Shown here: positions 32,965 through 41,871 of the stretch, piece after piece
How the letters are laid out: each line of letters starts with the position of its first letter
How positions within the stretch are numbered: position 1 is the stretch's first letter
Assembly (NCBI RefSeq): GCF_000282195.1
Contig: NZ_AKJT01000126.1
Coordinates: forward strand, 1-46,889
Source of the DNA: Pseudomonas sp. GM18
Lineage (GTDB): Bacteria; Pseudomonadota; Gammaproteobacteria; Pseudomonadales; Pseudomonadaceae
Reading direction: 5' to 3'
DNA length: 46,889 nt
Program-made: the position numbers and the translations under genes
The notes under the pieces: model-generated
The model's input: the letters and a program-made list of their open reading frames with translations, nothing else
Database searches by the model: none
What the model was told of the DNA's origin: nothing

Positions 32965-34347
32965 ATGCCTGATGTTCAAACTTCGCGAGACAGCGCTGTC
33001 TTTCCCTCTGCGGCCAATCGAAAAGCCCTGAACCTGATCAGCGGGTTCACCGCGTTGGGCCTTGCCACCTGCACTCAGGCCGCGCCAGCCTTCGATAGCG
33101 ACTCGCCGTGGATGCTGGGTGACTGGAACGGCACTCGCACCGAACTTTCGGAAAAAGGCTACGACTTCAAAGTCGATTACACCGGTGAAATGGGCAGCAA
33201 CCTGCACGGCGGCTACGACCATGACCGCACCGCGCGCTACAGCGACCAGTTTGGCTTTGGCAGCCATTTGGACTTGCAGAAGATTCTGGGTTGGGACGAC
33301 GCTGAATTTCAGCTGACCATCACTGAACGCAACGGCAACAACATCAGCAACGACCGGATCAACGACCCGCGTGTTGGCGGTTTCACTTCGGCTCAGGAAG
33401 TCTGGGGCCGTGGCCAGACCTGGCGCCTGACGCAGATGTGGTATCAGCAGAAACTCTTCGACCAGAAGCTCGACATCAAGGTCGGCCGATTCGGCGAAGG
33501 CGAAGACTTCAACAGCTTCCCCTGCGACTTCCAGAACCTGGCGTTCTGCGGCTCCCAGGTCGGTAACTGGGTCGGTGGCATCTGGTACAACTGGCCGGTC
33601 AGCCAGTGGGCCATCCGCGTCAAATATCACCTGACGCCAGAGCTCTACGCGCAAGTCGGGGCTTACGAGCAAAACCCGTCCAATCTGGATCGCGATAACG
33701 GTTTCAAGCTCAGCGGCAGCGGCACTCAGGGCGCAATCCTGCCGGTGGAACTGGTCTGGACCCCGAAGCTCAATGGCCTGCCGGGTGAATACCGCGCCGG
33801 TTACTACTACAGCAGCGCCAAGGCCAGCGACGTCTATAAGGACAGCAATGGCCAGCCGGCCGCCCTGAGCGGCGAGGCTTACCGCAGTGCATCGAGCAAG
33901 CATGGCGTGTGGCTTGGTGTTCAGCAGCAACTGACCAGCCGCGCCAGCGACAACGCACGCGGCCTGAGTGTGTTCGCCAACGCCACGATGCACGACAAGA
34001 AGACCAACGCCATCGACAACTATGTCCAGGCCGGCGTCGTCTACAAAGGCCTGTTCGATGCCCGCGCCAAAGACGATATCGGCTTCGCGCTGGCCCGTGT
34101 CCACGTCAACCCGGCCTACCGCAAGAACGCCGCGGCGACCAATCAGGCCCGCGCCGTCCAGGACTTCGACGACCCGTCGTTCCTGCCACCGCAAGACACC
34201 GAATACAGCAGCGAGCTCTATTACGGCGTACACGTCACCAATTGGCTGACCGTGCGCCCGAACCTGCAATACATCCGCCACCCCGGTGGCGTGGACAAGG
34301 TCGACGACGCGCTGATTGGCGGGATCAAGATCCAATCGTCGTTCTAA
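32965..34347 (+). CDS. oprB: OprB-type carbohydrate-selective porin
   Basis: A 460-residue outer-membrane protein. A long n-region precedes the signal-peptide core LISGFTALGLATCTQA, cut before APAF (about residue 40). The mature protein shows WMLGDWNGTRTELSEKGYDF, the hallmark N-terminus of OprB porins, then alternating beta-strand sequence ending with aromatic F (KIQSSF). OprB porins let glucose and other sugars into the periplasm. It lies 128 bases before gcd with no terminator between, so the two probably form a glucose oxidation unit, as in P. aeruginosa where a similar porin adjoins gcd. Ribosome binding site is weak. No clear regulator site was found upstream. Confidence 0.88.
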   Translation: MPDVQTSRDSAVFPSAANRKALNLISGFTALGLATCTQAAPAFDSDSPWMLGDWNGTRTELSEKGYDFKVDYTGEMGSNLHGGYDHDRTARYSDQFGFGSHLDLQKILGWDDAEFQLTITERNGNNISNDRINDPRVGGFTSAQEVWGRGQTWRLTQMWYQQKLFDQKLDIKVGRFGEGEDFNSFPCDFQNLAFCGSQVGNWVGGIWYNWPVSQWAIRVKYHLTPELYAQVGAYEQNPSNLDRDNGFKLSGSGTQGAILPVELVWTPKLNGLPGEYRAGYYYSSAKASDVYKDSNGQPAALSGEAYRSASSKHGVWLGVQQQLTSRASDNARGLSVFANATMHDKKTNAIDNYVQAGVVYKGLFDARAKDDIGFALARVHVNPAYRKNAAATNQARAVQDFDDPSFLPPQDTEYSSELYYGVHVTNWLTVRPNLQYIRHPGGVDKVDDALIGGIKIQSSF

Positions 34348-34475
34348 GAATCACCACAATTCCTACAAGGGAATGCGGCGTCAAACAGTTTTTTATATGA
34401 ACCATGCCCACACCAGATCGTCATCTACAGTGACTACTGCGCGGGACTACTTAAAACGTCACGGAGAACCACACT

Positions 34476-36884
34476 ATGAGCACTGATGGTGCTTTGAGTC
34501 GAAGCCGTCTATTGCCGACCCTGCTCGGCATTCTGCTTCTACTAATGGGCCTGGCCTTGCTGGCCGGGGGGATCAAGCTGAGCATGCTCGGCGGCTCGCT
34601 GTATTACGTGCTGGCCGGTATCGGCCTGGCGGTGACCGGGGGTCTGCTGATCGCTGCCCGCCGCTCGGCACTGGGCATGTACGCAGCCGTGCTGTTCGCC
34701 AGCACCGTCTGGGCGCTGTGGGAAGTTGCCCTCGACTGGTGGCAGTTGGTGCCGCGCCTGGCGCTGTTCTTTGCCCTCGGCATCGTCCTGCTGCTGCCGT
34801 GGGTTCGCCGCCCGTTGCATCGAGGTGAGTTCAACCCGGTCGGCACCGGCGCACTGAGCGCTGCCGTGGTCATCGCCGGTATCGCCGCGCTGGCCAGCCT
34901 GTTCACCAACCCGGGTGAAATCAAAGGCCATCTGGATCGCGACGCCGTGCCTGGCATGAGCAACACCGCCCCGGCCATGCCGGACGGTGACTGGAACTCC
35001 TACGGCCGCAGCGCCCATGGCGATCGTTACTCGCCACTGGCACAGATCACGCCGCAGAACGTCAGCAAACTGGTCCCCGCCTGGACCTACCGCACCGGCG
35101 ACCTGCCGGGGCCAAACGATCCGGGCGAAACCACCGCCGAAAACACCCCGCTCAAAGCCAACGGCATGCTCTATGTCTGCACGCCGCACAGCCAGGTGAT
35201 CGCGCTGGACCCGGACACCGGCAAGGAAATCTGGCGTTTCGATCCGAAGCTCTCCACGCAGAAGGCGGCGAACTTCAAGGGTTGGGCGCACATGACCTGC
35301 CGTGGCGTGACCTATCACGATGATGCCACCTACGCGTCCGAGCAGAGCCCGACCGGCACTGCCAACCCGCCAGTGACCAGCGTCTGCCCGCGCCGGATCT
35401 TCCTGCCGACCGCTGACACCCGCCTGATCGCCCTGAACGCCGACACTGGCAAAATGTGCGAAGACTTCGGTAACGGTGGCCAGGTCGACCTGACCGCCAA
35501 CATCGGCGGCTTCACCCCTGGTGGTTACTACTCCACTTCGCCACCGGCGGTCACCAAAGACCTGGTGGTGATTGGCGGCCATGTCACCGACAACGTTTCC
35601 ACCGACGAGCCAAGCGGCGTGATTCGCGCGTTCGACGTGCACACCGGCAAACTGGTGTGGAACTGGGACAGCGGCAACCCGGACGACACTACGCCGATTG
35701 CCGAAGGCAAGGTCTACACCCGCAACTCGCCGAACATGTGGTCCATGTTCAGCGTCGACGAAAAACTCGGCATGCTGTACCTGCCGATGGGCAACCAGAC
35801 TCCGGATCAGTTCGGTGGCACGCGTACCCCGGAATCGGAACTGCACGCCGCCGGCCTGACCGCGCTGGACATCGCCACCGGCAAAGTGCGCTGGCACTTC
35901 CAGTTCACTCACCATGACCTGTGGGACATGGACGTCGGTGGCCAGCCAACCCTGATGGACCTGAAAACCGCAGACGGTGTGAAACCGGCGGTGCTCGCGT
36001 CCACCAAGCAAGGCAGCATCTACGTGCTGGACCGCAGCAACGGCCAACCGATCGTACCGATCAATGAAATCCCGGTGCCGCAAGGCGCGGTGGAAGGCGA
36101 CCACACTTCGCCGACCCAACCGATGTCCGACCTGAACTTCGTGCCGCCGACCCTCAAGGAACGCGACATGTGGGGCGTGACCCCGTTCGATCAAATGCTG
36201 TGCCGGATCGACTTCAAATCCCTGCGTTACGACGGCATGTTCACGCCGCCGTCGCTGCAAGGCTCGATCGTTTATCCAGGTAACTTCGGCGTGTTCGACT
36301 GGGGTGGCATGTCGGTTGACCCGGTGCGTCAGATTGCTTTCGTGAACCCAAGCTACATGGCGTTCAAATCGAAACTGATCCCGGCCGCCGAAATCGCCAA
36401 ACAAGGCCCACGCGTCAGCGAAACCGAAGGCGTGCAGCCCAACAAAGGCGCGCCATACGGGGTGATCCTCGAAGCGCTGCTGTCGCCGATGGGCCTGCCG
36501 TGCCAGGCACCGGCATGGGGCTACGTGGCGGCGGTCGATCTGACCACCAACAAAACCATCTGGAAGCACAAGAACGGCACCGTGCGTGACAGCTCGCCGG
36601 TTCCGATCCCTCTGAGCATGGGCGTACCAAGCCTGGGCGGGACCTTCACCACCGCCGGTGGCGTGGCCTTCCTGAGCGGCACCCTCGACCAGTACCTGCG
36701 CGCCTACGACGTGAAAAACGGCAAGCAGCTGTGGGAAGGCCGCCTGCCAGCCGGCGCGCAAACCACACCGATGACCTACACCGGTAAAGACGGCAAGCAA
36801 TACGTGCTCGTTGTTGCGGGTGGTCACGGATCGCTGGGCACCAAGCAAGGTGACTACGTGATTGCGTACAAACTGTCGGAATAA
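34476..36884 (+). CDS. gcd: Membrane-bound PQQ-dependent glucose dehydrogenase
   Basis: An 802-residue quinoprotein. Five membrane helices fill residues about 13-140, and the rest is a periplasmic eight-bladed propeller with SYGRSAHGDRYSPLAQITPQNV, repeated W-motif strands (ALDPDTGKEIWRF, AFDVHTGKLVWNW), the HHDLWDMDVGGQPTL motif with the catalytic aspartate region, and ASTKQGSIYVLDR with the PQQ-contacting lysine region. It oxidises glucose to gluconolactone in the periplasm and reduces ubiquinone; in soil pseudomonads this acid production solubilises phosphate. GGAGA precedes the ATG. A strong terminator follows. PQQ biosynthesis genes are outside the window. Confidence 0.96.
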   Translation: MSTDGALSRSRLLPTLLGILLLLMGLALLAGGIKLSMLGGSLYYVLAGIGLAVTGGLLIAARRSALGMYAAVLFASTVWALWEVALDWWQLVPRLALFFALGIVLLLPWVRRPLHRGEFNPVGTGALSAAVVIAGIAALASLFTNPGEIKGHLDRDAVPGMSNTAPAMPDGDWNSYGRSAHGDRYSPLAQITPQNVSKLVPAWTYRTGDLPGPNDPGETTAENTPLKANGMLYVCTPHSQVIALDPDTGKEIWRFDPKLSTQKAANFKGWAHMTCRGVTYHDDATYASEQSPTGTANPPVTSVCPRRIFLPTADTRLIALNADTGKMCEDFGNGGQVDLTANIGGFTPGGYYSTSPPAVTKDLVVIGGHVTDNVSTDEPSGVIRAFDVHTGKLVWNWDSGNPDDTTPIAEGKVYTRNSPNMWSMFSVDEKLGMLYLPMGNQTPDQFGGTRTPESELHAAGLTALDIATGKVRWHFQFTHHDLWDMDVGGQPTLMDLKTADGVKPAVLASTKQGSIYVLDRSNGQPIVPINEIPVPQGAVEGDHTSPTQPMSDLNFVPPTLKERDMWGVTPFDQMLCRIDFKSLRYDGMFTPPSLQGSIVYPGNFGVFDWGGMSVDPVRQIAFVNPSYMAFKSKLIPAAEIAKQGPRVSETEGVQPNKGAPYGVILEALLSPMGLPCQAPAWGYVAAVDLTTNKTIWKHKNGTVRDSSPVPIPLSMGVPSLGGTFTTAGGVAFLSGTLDQYLRAYDVKNGKQLWEGRLPAGAQTTPMTYTGKDGKQYVLVVAGGHGSLGTKQGDYVIAYKLSE

Positions 36885-36907
36885 GCGGTAGCGGCAGTTA
36901 AAACAAA

Positions 36908-36939
36908 GGCGACGCCCTGTGAGGGGCGTCGCCTTTTTT
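36908..36939 (+). terminator. Intrinsic terminator after gcd
   Basis: GGCGACGCCC (36908-36917) and GGGCGTCGCC (36924-36933) form a perfect 10-bp stem with a 6-base loop, followed by six T. Confidence 0.95.
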
Positions 36940-37047
36940 GTGCTCGTTTTTTCAGGTTCCCCCGTCCTACAGACGTGGTGATTTTTTGAGAACTTTCCGA
37001 CAGGTTTTGACGGTTGTCGCTCGGAAGTGGCGTGGATAGGCTTTGGG

Positions 37048-37252
37048 GGTCGCTGCAAATTCAGCGACCGGGCTTGGTCGCCCAGGTTTAGAATGGTGCA
37101 CTTTTCGTGCTGGCTTCATGGCGAACTGTGCGTGGGAGGGCTTTGGCCCTGCCGGGTTTCCATTCCCTGGTCGACCAACCTGCGTACGGTTCGCCCCCCT
37201 CCTGCTTGGTCGCAGTGGTGGCGAACTCCAAATCCTCGAATGGAGTTTCACC
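37048..37252 (+). ncRNA. Candidate structured mRNA leader of the DUF6124 gene
   Basis: Five hairpins can be drawn: GGTCGCTG/CAGCGACC (37048-37069), GGGC/GCCC (37070-37083), GCAC/GTGC (37098-37110), AGGGC/GCCCT (37137-37150) and AACTCC (37224-37229) with GGAGTT (37242-37247). The last one pairs the GGAG ribosome binding site, which lies seven bases before the ATG, into a stem with a 12-base loop. I recall similar leaders, with the words CGGGCTTGGTCGCCC and TTTGGCCCTGCCGGGTTTC, at small genes in other pseudomonads, but cannot confirm this. It could be a regulatory RNA element acting on translation. Confidence 0.5.
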
Positions 37253-37627
37253 ATGTTCAAAGCCACACCGAATCCCCCTGCAACCGACGATGTTTCCCCT
37301 TACGAATCACCCGATTCAAAAAAACTCAACGAAGCCGCTGACCGCGCGCTCGACCACTACCTCAAGCCACCTCCCAAACAACCCGAAGGCCGCAAGCCAA
37401 GCAAGATGTTTCTGGTTGCGCCGGACATGGACAACGAAAGCCTGCTCGCTCATGTCTGCGAATCACTGGCGTCGGCCAGCGTCATGACCAGCGACATTGC
37501 CGCCTATGTCGATGCTCCGCAGCGGCATACGCTCCTGGCGATTCAGCAGGTCATCATGCTCGCCGAGCTGGCAGTGAATCGAGTGTTGGATAACGTCGAC
37601 GTACCGAAGCCTGCGCCGCACAGCTAA
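37253..37627 (+). CDS. DUF6124 family protein
   Basis: A 124-residue protein when started at ATG 37253 (MFKATPNPPATDD). Residues 1-55 are proline-rich and polar, likely disordered; residues about 60-115 are helical (NESLLAHVCESLASASVMTSDIAAY, HTLLAIQQVIMLAELAVNRVLD). This is the plan of the Pseudomonas-specific DUF6124 (DUF3077-like) proteins of unknown function. The open frame continues upstream to 37043, but that part reads through the structured leader and the GGAG ribosome binding site, so the shorter product is preferred. It stands alone, followed by a REP hairpin. Confidence 0.72.
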   Translation: MFKATPNPPATDDVSPYESPDSKKLNEAADRALDHYLKPPPKQPEGRKPSKMFLVAPDMDNESLLAHVCESLASASVMTSDIAAYVDAPQRHTLLAIQQVIMLAELAVNRVLDNVDVPKPAPHS

Positions 37628-37632
37628 CCCCT

Positions 37633-37671
37633 TGTGGGAGCAAGCCCCCTCACCACAGGCTTGCTCCTACA
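37633..37671. repeat. REP-like hairpin
   Basis: TGTGGGAGCAAGCC (37633-37646) and GGCTTGCTCCTACA (37658-37671) pair at 13 of 14 positions around an 11-base loop. It is a common Pseudomonas REP type, located right after the DUF6124 stop. Confidence 0.75.
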
Positions 37672-37800
37672 GTAGTGCGGGCCCTTTGGAGATCCAAGAC
37701 CTGTCAAAACCCTGAACACACACTCTGAAATAGCCAGGACCATTGAAACCACCCCCCACCTGCCCCATCTAAGATCCATACCCTATTGCGCAGGTGCCCC

Positions 37801-40218
37801 ATGACCGACCAGCAAGAATTCCCCGAAGACCCGAGCGAATACGCCGAAACAGACAAAAACGAACACCATTCAACCGGCAAAGGCCTCACCCTGCCTGGCC
37901 AGAACCTGCCGGACAAGGTCTACATCATCCCGATCCACAACCGGCCTTTCTTCCCGGCGCAAGTACTGCCGGTGATCGTCAACGAAGAGCCGTGGGCCGA
38001 AACCCTCGAACTGGTGAGCCAGTCCGACCACCATTCCCTGGCCCTGTTCTTCATGGACGCCCCCCAGGAAGACCCACGCCACTTCAACACCTCGGCCCTG
38101 CCGGAATACGGCACCCTGGTCAAAGTCCATCACGCCAGCCGCGAAAACGGCAAACTGCAATTCGTCGCCCAGGGCCTGACCCGGGTGCGCATCAAAACCT
38201 GGCTCAAACACCATCGCCCACCGTACCTGGTGGAAGTCGAATACCCACACCAGCCCACCGAGCCGACCGACGAGGTCAAGGCCTACGGCATGGCGCTGAT
38301 CAATGCGATCAAGGAACTGCTGCCGCTGAACCCGCTGTACAGCGAAGAGTTGAAAAACTACCTCAACCGCTTCAGCCCCAACGATCCGTCGCCCCTGACC
38401 GACTTCGCCGCCGCCCTGACCTCGGCCACGGGCAGCGAACTGCAAGAAGTGCTCGACTGCGTGCCGATGCTCAAGCGCATGGAAAAAGTCCTGCCGATGC
38501 TGCGCAAGGAAGTCGAAGTCGCGCGCTTGCAGAAAGAGATTTCCGCTGAAGTTAACCGCAAGATCGGCGAGCATCAGCGCGAGTTCTTCCTCAAGGAACA
38601 GCTCAAGGTCATCCAGCAAGAGCTGGGGCTGACCAAGGACGATCGCAGCTCCGACATCGAACAGTTCGAGCAACGCCTGACGGGCAAGGTGTTGTCGCCC
38701 CAGGCGCAGAAACGCATCGTTGAGGAAATGAACAAACTGTCGATCCTCGAAACCGGATCGCCGGAATACGCGGTGACCCGCAACTACCTCGACTGGGCGA
38801 CTTCGGTGCCGTGGGGCGTGTACGGCGAGGACAAACTCGATCTCAAGCACGCGCGCAAGGTGCTGGATAAACACCACGCCGGCCTCGACGACATCAAGGA
38901 CCGCATCCTCGAATTCCTCGCGGTCGGTGCCTACAAAGGCGAGATCAGCGGCTCCATCGTCTTGCTGGTCGGCCCGCCGGGCGTGGGCAAGACCAGCGTC
39001 GGTAAATCCATCGCCGAATCCCTGGGGCGGCCGTTCTATCGCTTCAGTCTCGGCGGCATGCGTGACGAAGCCGAGATCAAAGGCCATCGTCGCACCTACA
39101 TCGGCGCGCAACCGGGCAAACTCGTCCAGGCGTTGAAAGACGTCGAAGTGATGAACCCGGTGATCATGCTCGATGAGATCGACAAGATGGGCCAGAGCTA
39201 CCAGGGCGACCCGGCCTCGGCGCTGCTGGAAACCCTCGACCCGGAACAGAACGTCGAATTCCTCGACCACTACCTGGATTTGCGCCTGGACCTGTCGAAA
39301 GTGCTATTCGTCTGCACCGCCAACACCCTGGACTCGATTCCCGGCCCATTGCTGGACCGGATGGAAGTGATTCGCCTGTCGGGTTACATCACCGAAGAAA
39401 AAGTCGCCATCGCCAAGCGTCACCTATGGCCGAAACAGCTGGAAAAGGCTGGTGTGTCCAAAGGTAGCCTGTCCATAAGCGACAACGCCCTCAGATCACT
39501 GATCGACGGCTATGCCCGTGAGGCCGGAGTCCGTCAGCTGGAGAAAAACCTCGGCAAACTGGTGCGCAAAGCGGTGATGAAACTGCTCGACGAACCGAAA
39601 GCCGTGATCAAACTCGGCCCCAAAGACCTGGAAGCCTCACTCGGCCGACCGGTGTTCCGCAACGAGCAAGTGCTGTCCGGCGTCGGCGTGATTACCGGGC
39701 TGGCCTGGACCAGCATGGGCGGCGCGACCCTGCCGATCGAAGCCACGCGCATTCACACCCTCAACCGAGGCTTCAAACTCACAGGGCAACTGGGGGACGT
39801 GATGAAAGAGTCGGCAGAAATTGCCTACAGCTACGTCAGCTCCCATCTGAAGCAATTCGGCGGTGACCCGACATTCTTCGATGAGGCCTTCGTCCACCTC
39901 CACGTACCGGAAGGCGCAACGCCAAAAGACGGCCCGAGCGCCGGCGTGACCATGGCCAGCGCCCTGCTCTCCCTCGCCCGCAACCAGCCGCCGAAAAAAG
40001 GCGTGGCCATGACCGGTGAACTGACGCTGACCGGGCATGTACTGCCGATTGGCGGCGTGCGCGAGAAAGTCATCGCGGCGCGTCGGCAGAAGATCAATGA
40101 ACTGATTTTGCCGGAGCCGAACCGCGGTAATTTTGAAGAGTTGCCGGAATACCTGAAAGAAGGGATTACCGTGCACTTTGCCAAGCGCTTTGCGGATGTG
40201 GCGAAGATATTGTTCTGA
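37801..40218 (+). CDS. lon: ATP-dependent Lon protease (second, AsrA/Lon2-like type)
   Basis: An 805-residue Lon protease. After an acidic N-terminal tail (1-38) comes the substrate-binding LON domain (about 39-245, YIIPIHNRPFFPAQVLPV), a coiled region, the AAA+ domain with Walker A GPPGVGKT (391-398, K397) and MLDEIDKMG, and the C-terminal protease with the catalytic dyad S713 (KDGPSAGV) and K756 (REKVIAARR), 43 residues apart as in E. coli Lon. It degrades misfolded and regulatory proteins in the cytoplasm. The tail and IIPIHNRPFFPAQ start fit the second Lon of pseudomonads (AsrA in P. aeruginosa), not the main heat-shock Lon beside clpX. AGGTG lies before ATG 37801; an upstream TTG is less likely. 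Confidence 0.93.
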   Translation: MTDQQEFPEDPSEYAETDKNEHHSTGKGLTLPGQNLPDKVYIIPIHNRPFFPAQVLPVIVNEEPWAETLELVSQSDHHSLALFFMDAPQEDPRHFNTSALPEYGTLVKVHHASRENGKLQFVAQGLTRVRIKTWLKHHRPPYLVEVEYPHQPTEPTDEVKAYGMALINAIKELLPLNPLYSEELKNYLNRFSPNDPSPLTDFAAALTSATGSELQEVLDCVPMLKRMEKVLPMLRKEVEVARLQKEISAEVNRKIGEHQREFFLKEQLKVIQQELGLTKDDRSSDIEQFEQRLTGKVLSPQAQKRIVEEMNKLSILETGSPEYAVTRNYLDWATSVPWGVYGEDKLDLKHARKVLDKHHAGLDDIKDRILEFLAVGAYKGEISGSIVLLVGPPGVGKTSVGKSIAESLGRPFYRFSLGGMRDEAEIKGHRRTYIGAQPGKLVQALKDVEVMNPVIMLDEIDKMGQSYQGDPASALLETLDPEQNVEFLDHYLDLRLDLSKVLFVCTANTLDSIPGPLLDRMEVIRLSGYITEEKVAIAKRHLWPKQLEKAGVSKGSLSISDNALRSLIDGYAREAGVRQLEKNLGKLVRKAVMKLLDEPKAVIKLGPKDLEASLGRPVFRNEQVLSGVGVITGLAWTSMGGATLPIEATRIHTLNRGFKLTGQLGDVMKESAEIAYSYVSSHLKQFGGDPTFFDEAFVHLHVPEGATPKDGPSAGVTMASALLSLARNQPPKKGVAMTGELTLTGHVLPIGGVREKVIAARRQKINELILPEPNRGNFEELPEYLKEGITVHFAKRFADVAKILF

Positions 40219-40265
40219 GCCGTAGCTTGATCGTTTCCATGTGTTGGGAATAATCAGGCTCAACA

Positions 40266-40302
40266 AAAAGCCCGCTGACCTTTAAGGGGTCAGCGGGCTT
40301 TT
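40266..40302. terminator. Bidirectional terminator between lon and the Fic gene
   Basis: AAAAGCCCGCTGACC (40266-40280) and GGTCAGCGGGCTTTT (40288-40302) form a perfect 15-bp stem with a 7-base loop. The A and T ends of the stem give a T-run for both strands, suiting the convergent genes. Confidence 0.93.
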
Positions 40303-40310
40303 CATTTATG

Positions 40311-41657
40311 TCACAGGCCTGCCCCGCGCAAGAAGAACACCCACTCCCTGCCCATTTTCCTCTTCTCGAACACGTTCAACTCAACCAACCCATTCAAGGT
40401 CGCCGACGCGGTGTTGTAAGAGCAGTCCAGATTCTCCTTCACATTGACCGCCGTAAATTCCTTGGCCATTCCACTCTTGGCCACTTGGTATACCGCGCGC
40501 TGTCTCTCGGTCAATTGGTCGAAAAAACCGGATTCCAACAACCATCGATCAAAGTTCTCGGCATAAGCCAGACTTTTCCGATAAGCCTCAGTAAAACCAC
40601 CTACAGCACGCAGAATCACTGAACACTGGAAATCGATGAAATAAGTCAGGTCCAGCTCATCAGCTTCCGTATTCAGATACGAGCGGCCATATTTCACCGG
40701 CGCATTGCGCAACAAAATGCTGATCGCTATGTAGCGAAAGGCCGAGAAGTCATTCTTGAACATGAACCAGTAAAACAGCGCCCGTGCGACCCGGCCGTTG
40801 CCGTCGCGAAAAGGATGCTCATAGCCCAAGGCAAAATGCAGGGCGATGCCTTTTATCAATGGATGAAGATAATCCACTTGATAGGGGTCGTTGTGGGATT
40901 GATTGATCCAATTCGACAGCACCTGCAGCCGTGACACCAGCCCCGCTGCGGGTGGCGGTGTATGCACGGTGTTGCCCTCGCCATCCTGCACCACCACATC
41001 ATCGTTGGCCCTGAAAGCCCCAGGTGAATATTGAGTGTCGTCGATACCCTCGACGCCGACACGATGCATCGCCGTAATCAGCTCGACGCTCAAGGGTTCA
41101 TAACGCTTTTCCCAGGCGAAGTTCATCATTTTGTAGTTGCCGATGACCATCCGCTCATCCGGCGTACGCGGCAGCCGCTTGCGCTTGAGCATATCTTTTG
41201 CCACTCGGGTAGTGGTCGCTGCACCTTCGAGTTGGCTGCTGCTGATTGCTTCATCTTCGATCAGATCGTTGAGCAGGTAGCTGAAATGCGCATGCTCGCC
41301 GATCTGGTTGGTCATGTGTTCCAGCGCTGCCGTTGTCGCTTGCCGATCGACGGCAGAAATCGCTTTCTGCGCCAGCGGCGTGAGCACGAAGCGGCCCCAT
41401 TGGACAGGCTCGCCCAATGGCAGAAGGGTTGAGTACTGGGCGGTCCGGGCTTTTTTGACCAAGGCCCAGCACAGATTCGAGTCCAGCCCCGGCGCCCAGC
41501 GGTAGCGTAAGTCATCGAACGGAAGGTAACGCCCCTGATCGTCCAGAGGCTTGAGCAGTGCGAGGTAGTCCGAGAGGCGTTCCTTATTGGGCGATTGCCC
41601 CAACCGATCGAACACCGGGTCGGATCTGCCCTTTAGCATGGGCGGCTTTTTCATCAT
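40311..41657 (-). CDS. Fic family protein (probable AMP transferase)
   Basis: A 448-residue Fic protein. The active-site motif HPFRDGNGRVAR (281-292) is complete, with the catalytic histidine H281. An inhibitory-helix motif S-x3-E-G is present upstream at S140-E144-G145 (ISSSQLEGAA), so the enzyme is of the self-inhibited class with the helix N-terminal to the Fic core. An N-terminal Fic_N-like domain (about 30-190) and a C-terminal winged-helix-like segment (LTERQRAVYQVAKSG to the end) complete the usual plan. Such enzymes transfer AMP from ATP to a hydroxyl of a target protein; the target is unknown. ATG 41657 or the adjacent ATG 41654 can start. The gene is monocistronic. Confidence 0.9.
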   Translation of the reverse strand: MMKKPPMLKGRSDPVFDRLGQSPNKERLSDYLALLKPLDDQGRYLPFDDLRYRWAPGLDSNLCWALVKKARTAQYSTLLPLGEPVQWGRFVLTPLAQKAISAVDRQATTAALEHMTNQIGEHAHFSYLLNDLIEDEAISSSQLEGAATTTRVAKDMLKRKRLPRTPDERMVIGNYKMMNFAWEKRYEPLSVELITAMHRVGVEGIDDTQYSPGAFRANDDVVVQDGEGNTVHTPPPAAGLVSRLQVLSNWINQSHNDPYQVDYLHPLIKGIALHFALGYEHPFRDGNGRVARALFYWFMFKNDFSAFRYIAISILLRNAPVKYGRSYLNTEADELDLTYFIDFQCSVILRAVGGFTEAYRKSLAYAENFDRWLLESGFFDQLTERQRAVYQVAKSGMAKEFTAVNVKENLDCSYNTASATLNGLVELNVFEKRKMGREWVFFLRGAGL

Positions 41658-41740
41658 TGCTGTCTCAAAAACTCACGAAACCGAGTCTCGAGTACAGCAC
41701 TCCGTACCCTCTGACTCAATATCAGAAGATTCTGAAATAG

Positions 41741-41826
41741 ACGTAGGAGCTACCGCAGGCTCGGGCCGCGTTCGAAATCATAGGCGGATCTTTTGATCCG
41801 GTTTTTGATCTTGATCCACTCGTTCC
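41741..41826. repeat. Degenerate Pseudomonas intergenic repeat with a small hairpin
   Basis: The words GTAGGAGCTACCGCAGGCT, CGGATCTTTTGATCCG (41785-41800, a 6-bp stem with a TTTT loop) and TTTTTGATCTTGATCC resemble pieces of the repeat at 8217-8346 but in a decayed arrangement. It lies between the Fic gene and the efflux pump gene. Confidence 0.5.
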
Positions 41827-41871
41827 CCAGATGGATACCGGAGCAAATGGTCGGCCCGAAGGCCGCCAAGA

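Noticed and set aside
34542..37058. 838-codon open frame antisense to gcd
   Set aside because: It mirrors the high-GC codon pattern of gcd, is rich in His, Arg and Gln, and has no family motif; it is a shadow.
37043..37627. 194-residue version of the DUF6124 protein
   Set aside because: The extension is read through a structured leader and the ribosome binding site; ATG 37253 has a well-placed GGAG.
41785..41805. CGGATC-TTTT-GATCCG followed by T-run as a terminator
   Set aside because: The T-run suits plus-strand transcription, but both neighbouring genes are on the minus strand; it is more likely part of a decayed repeat.
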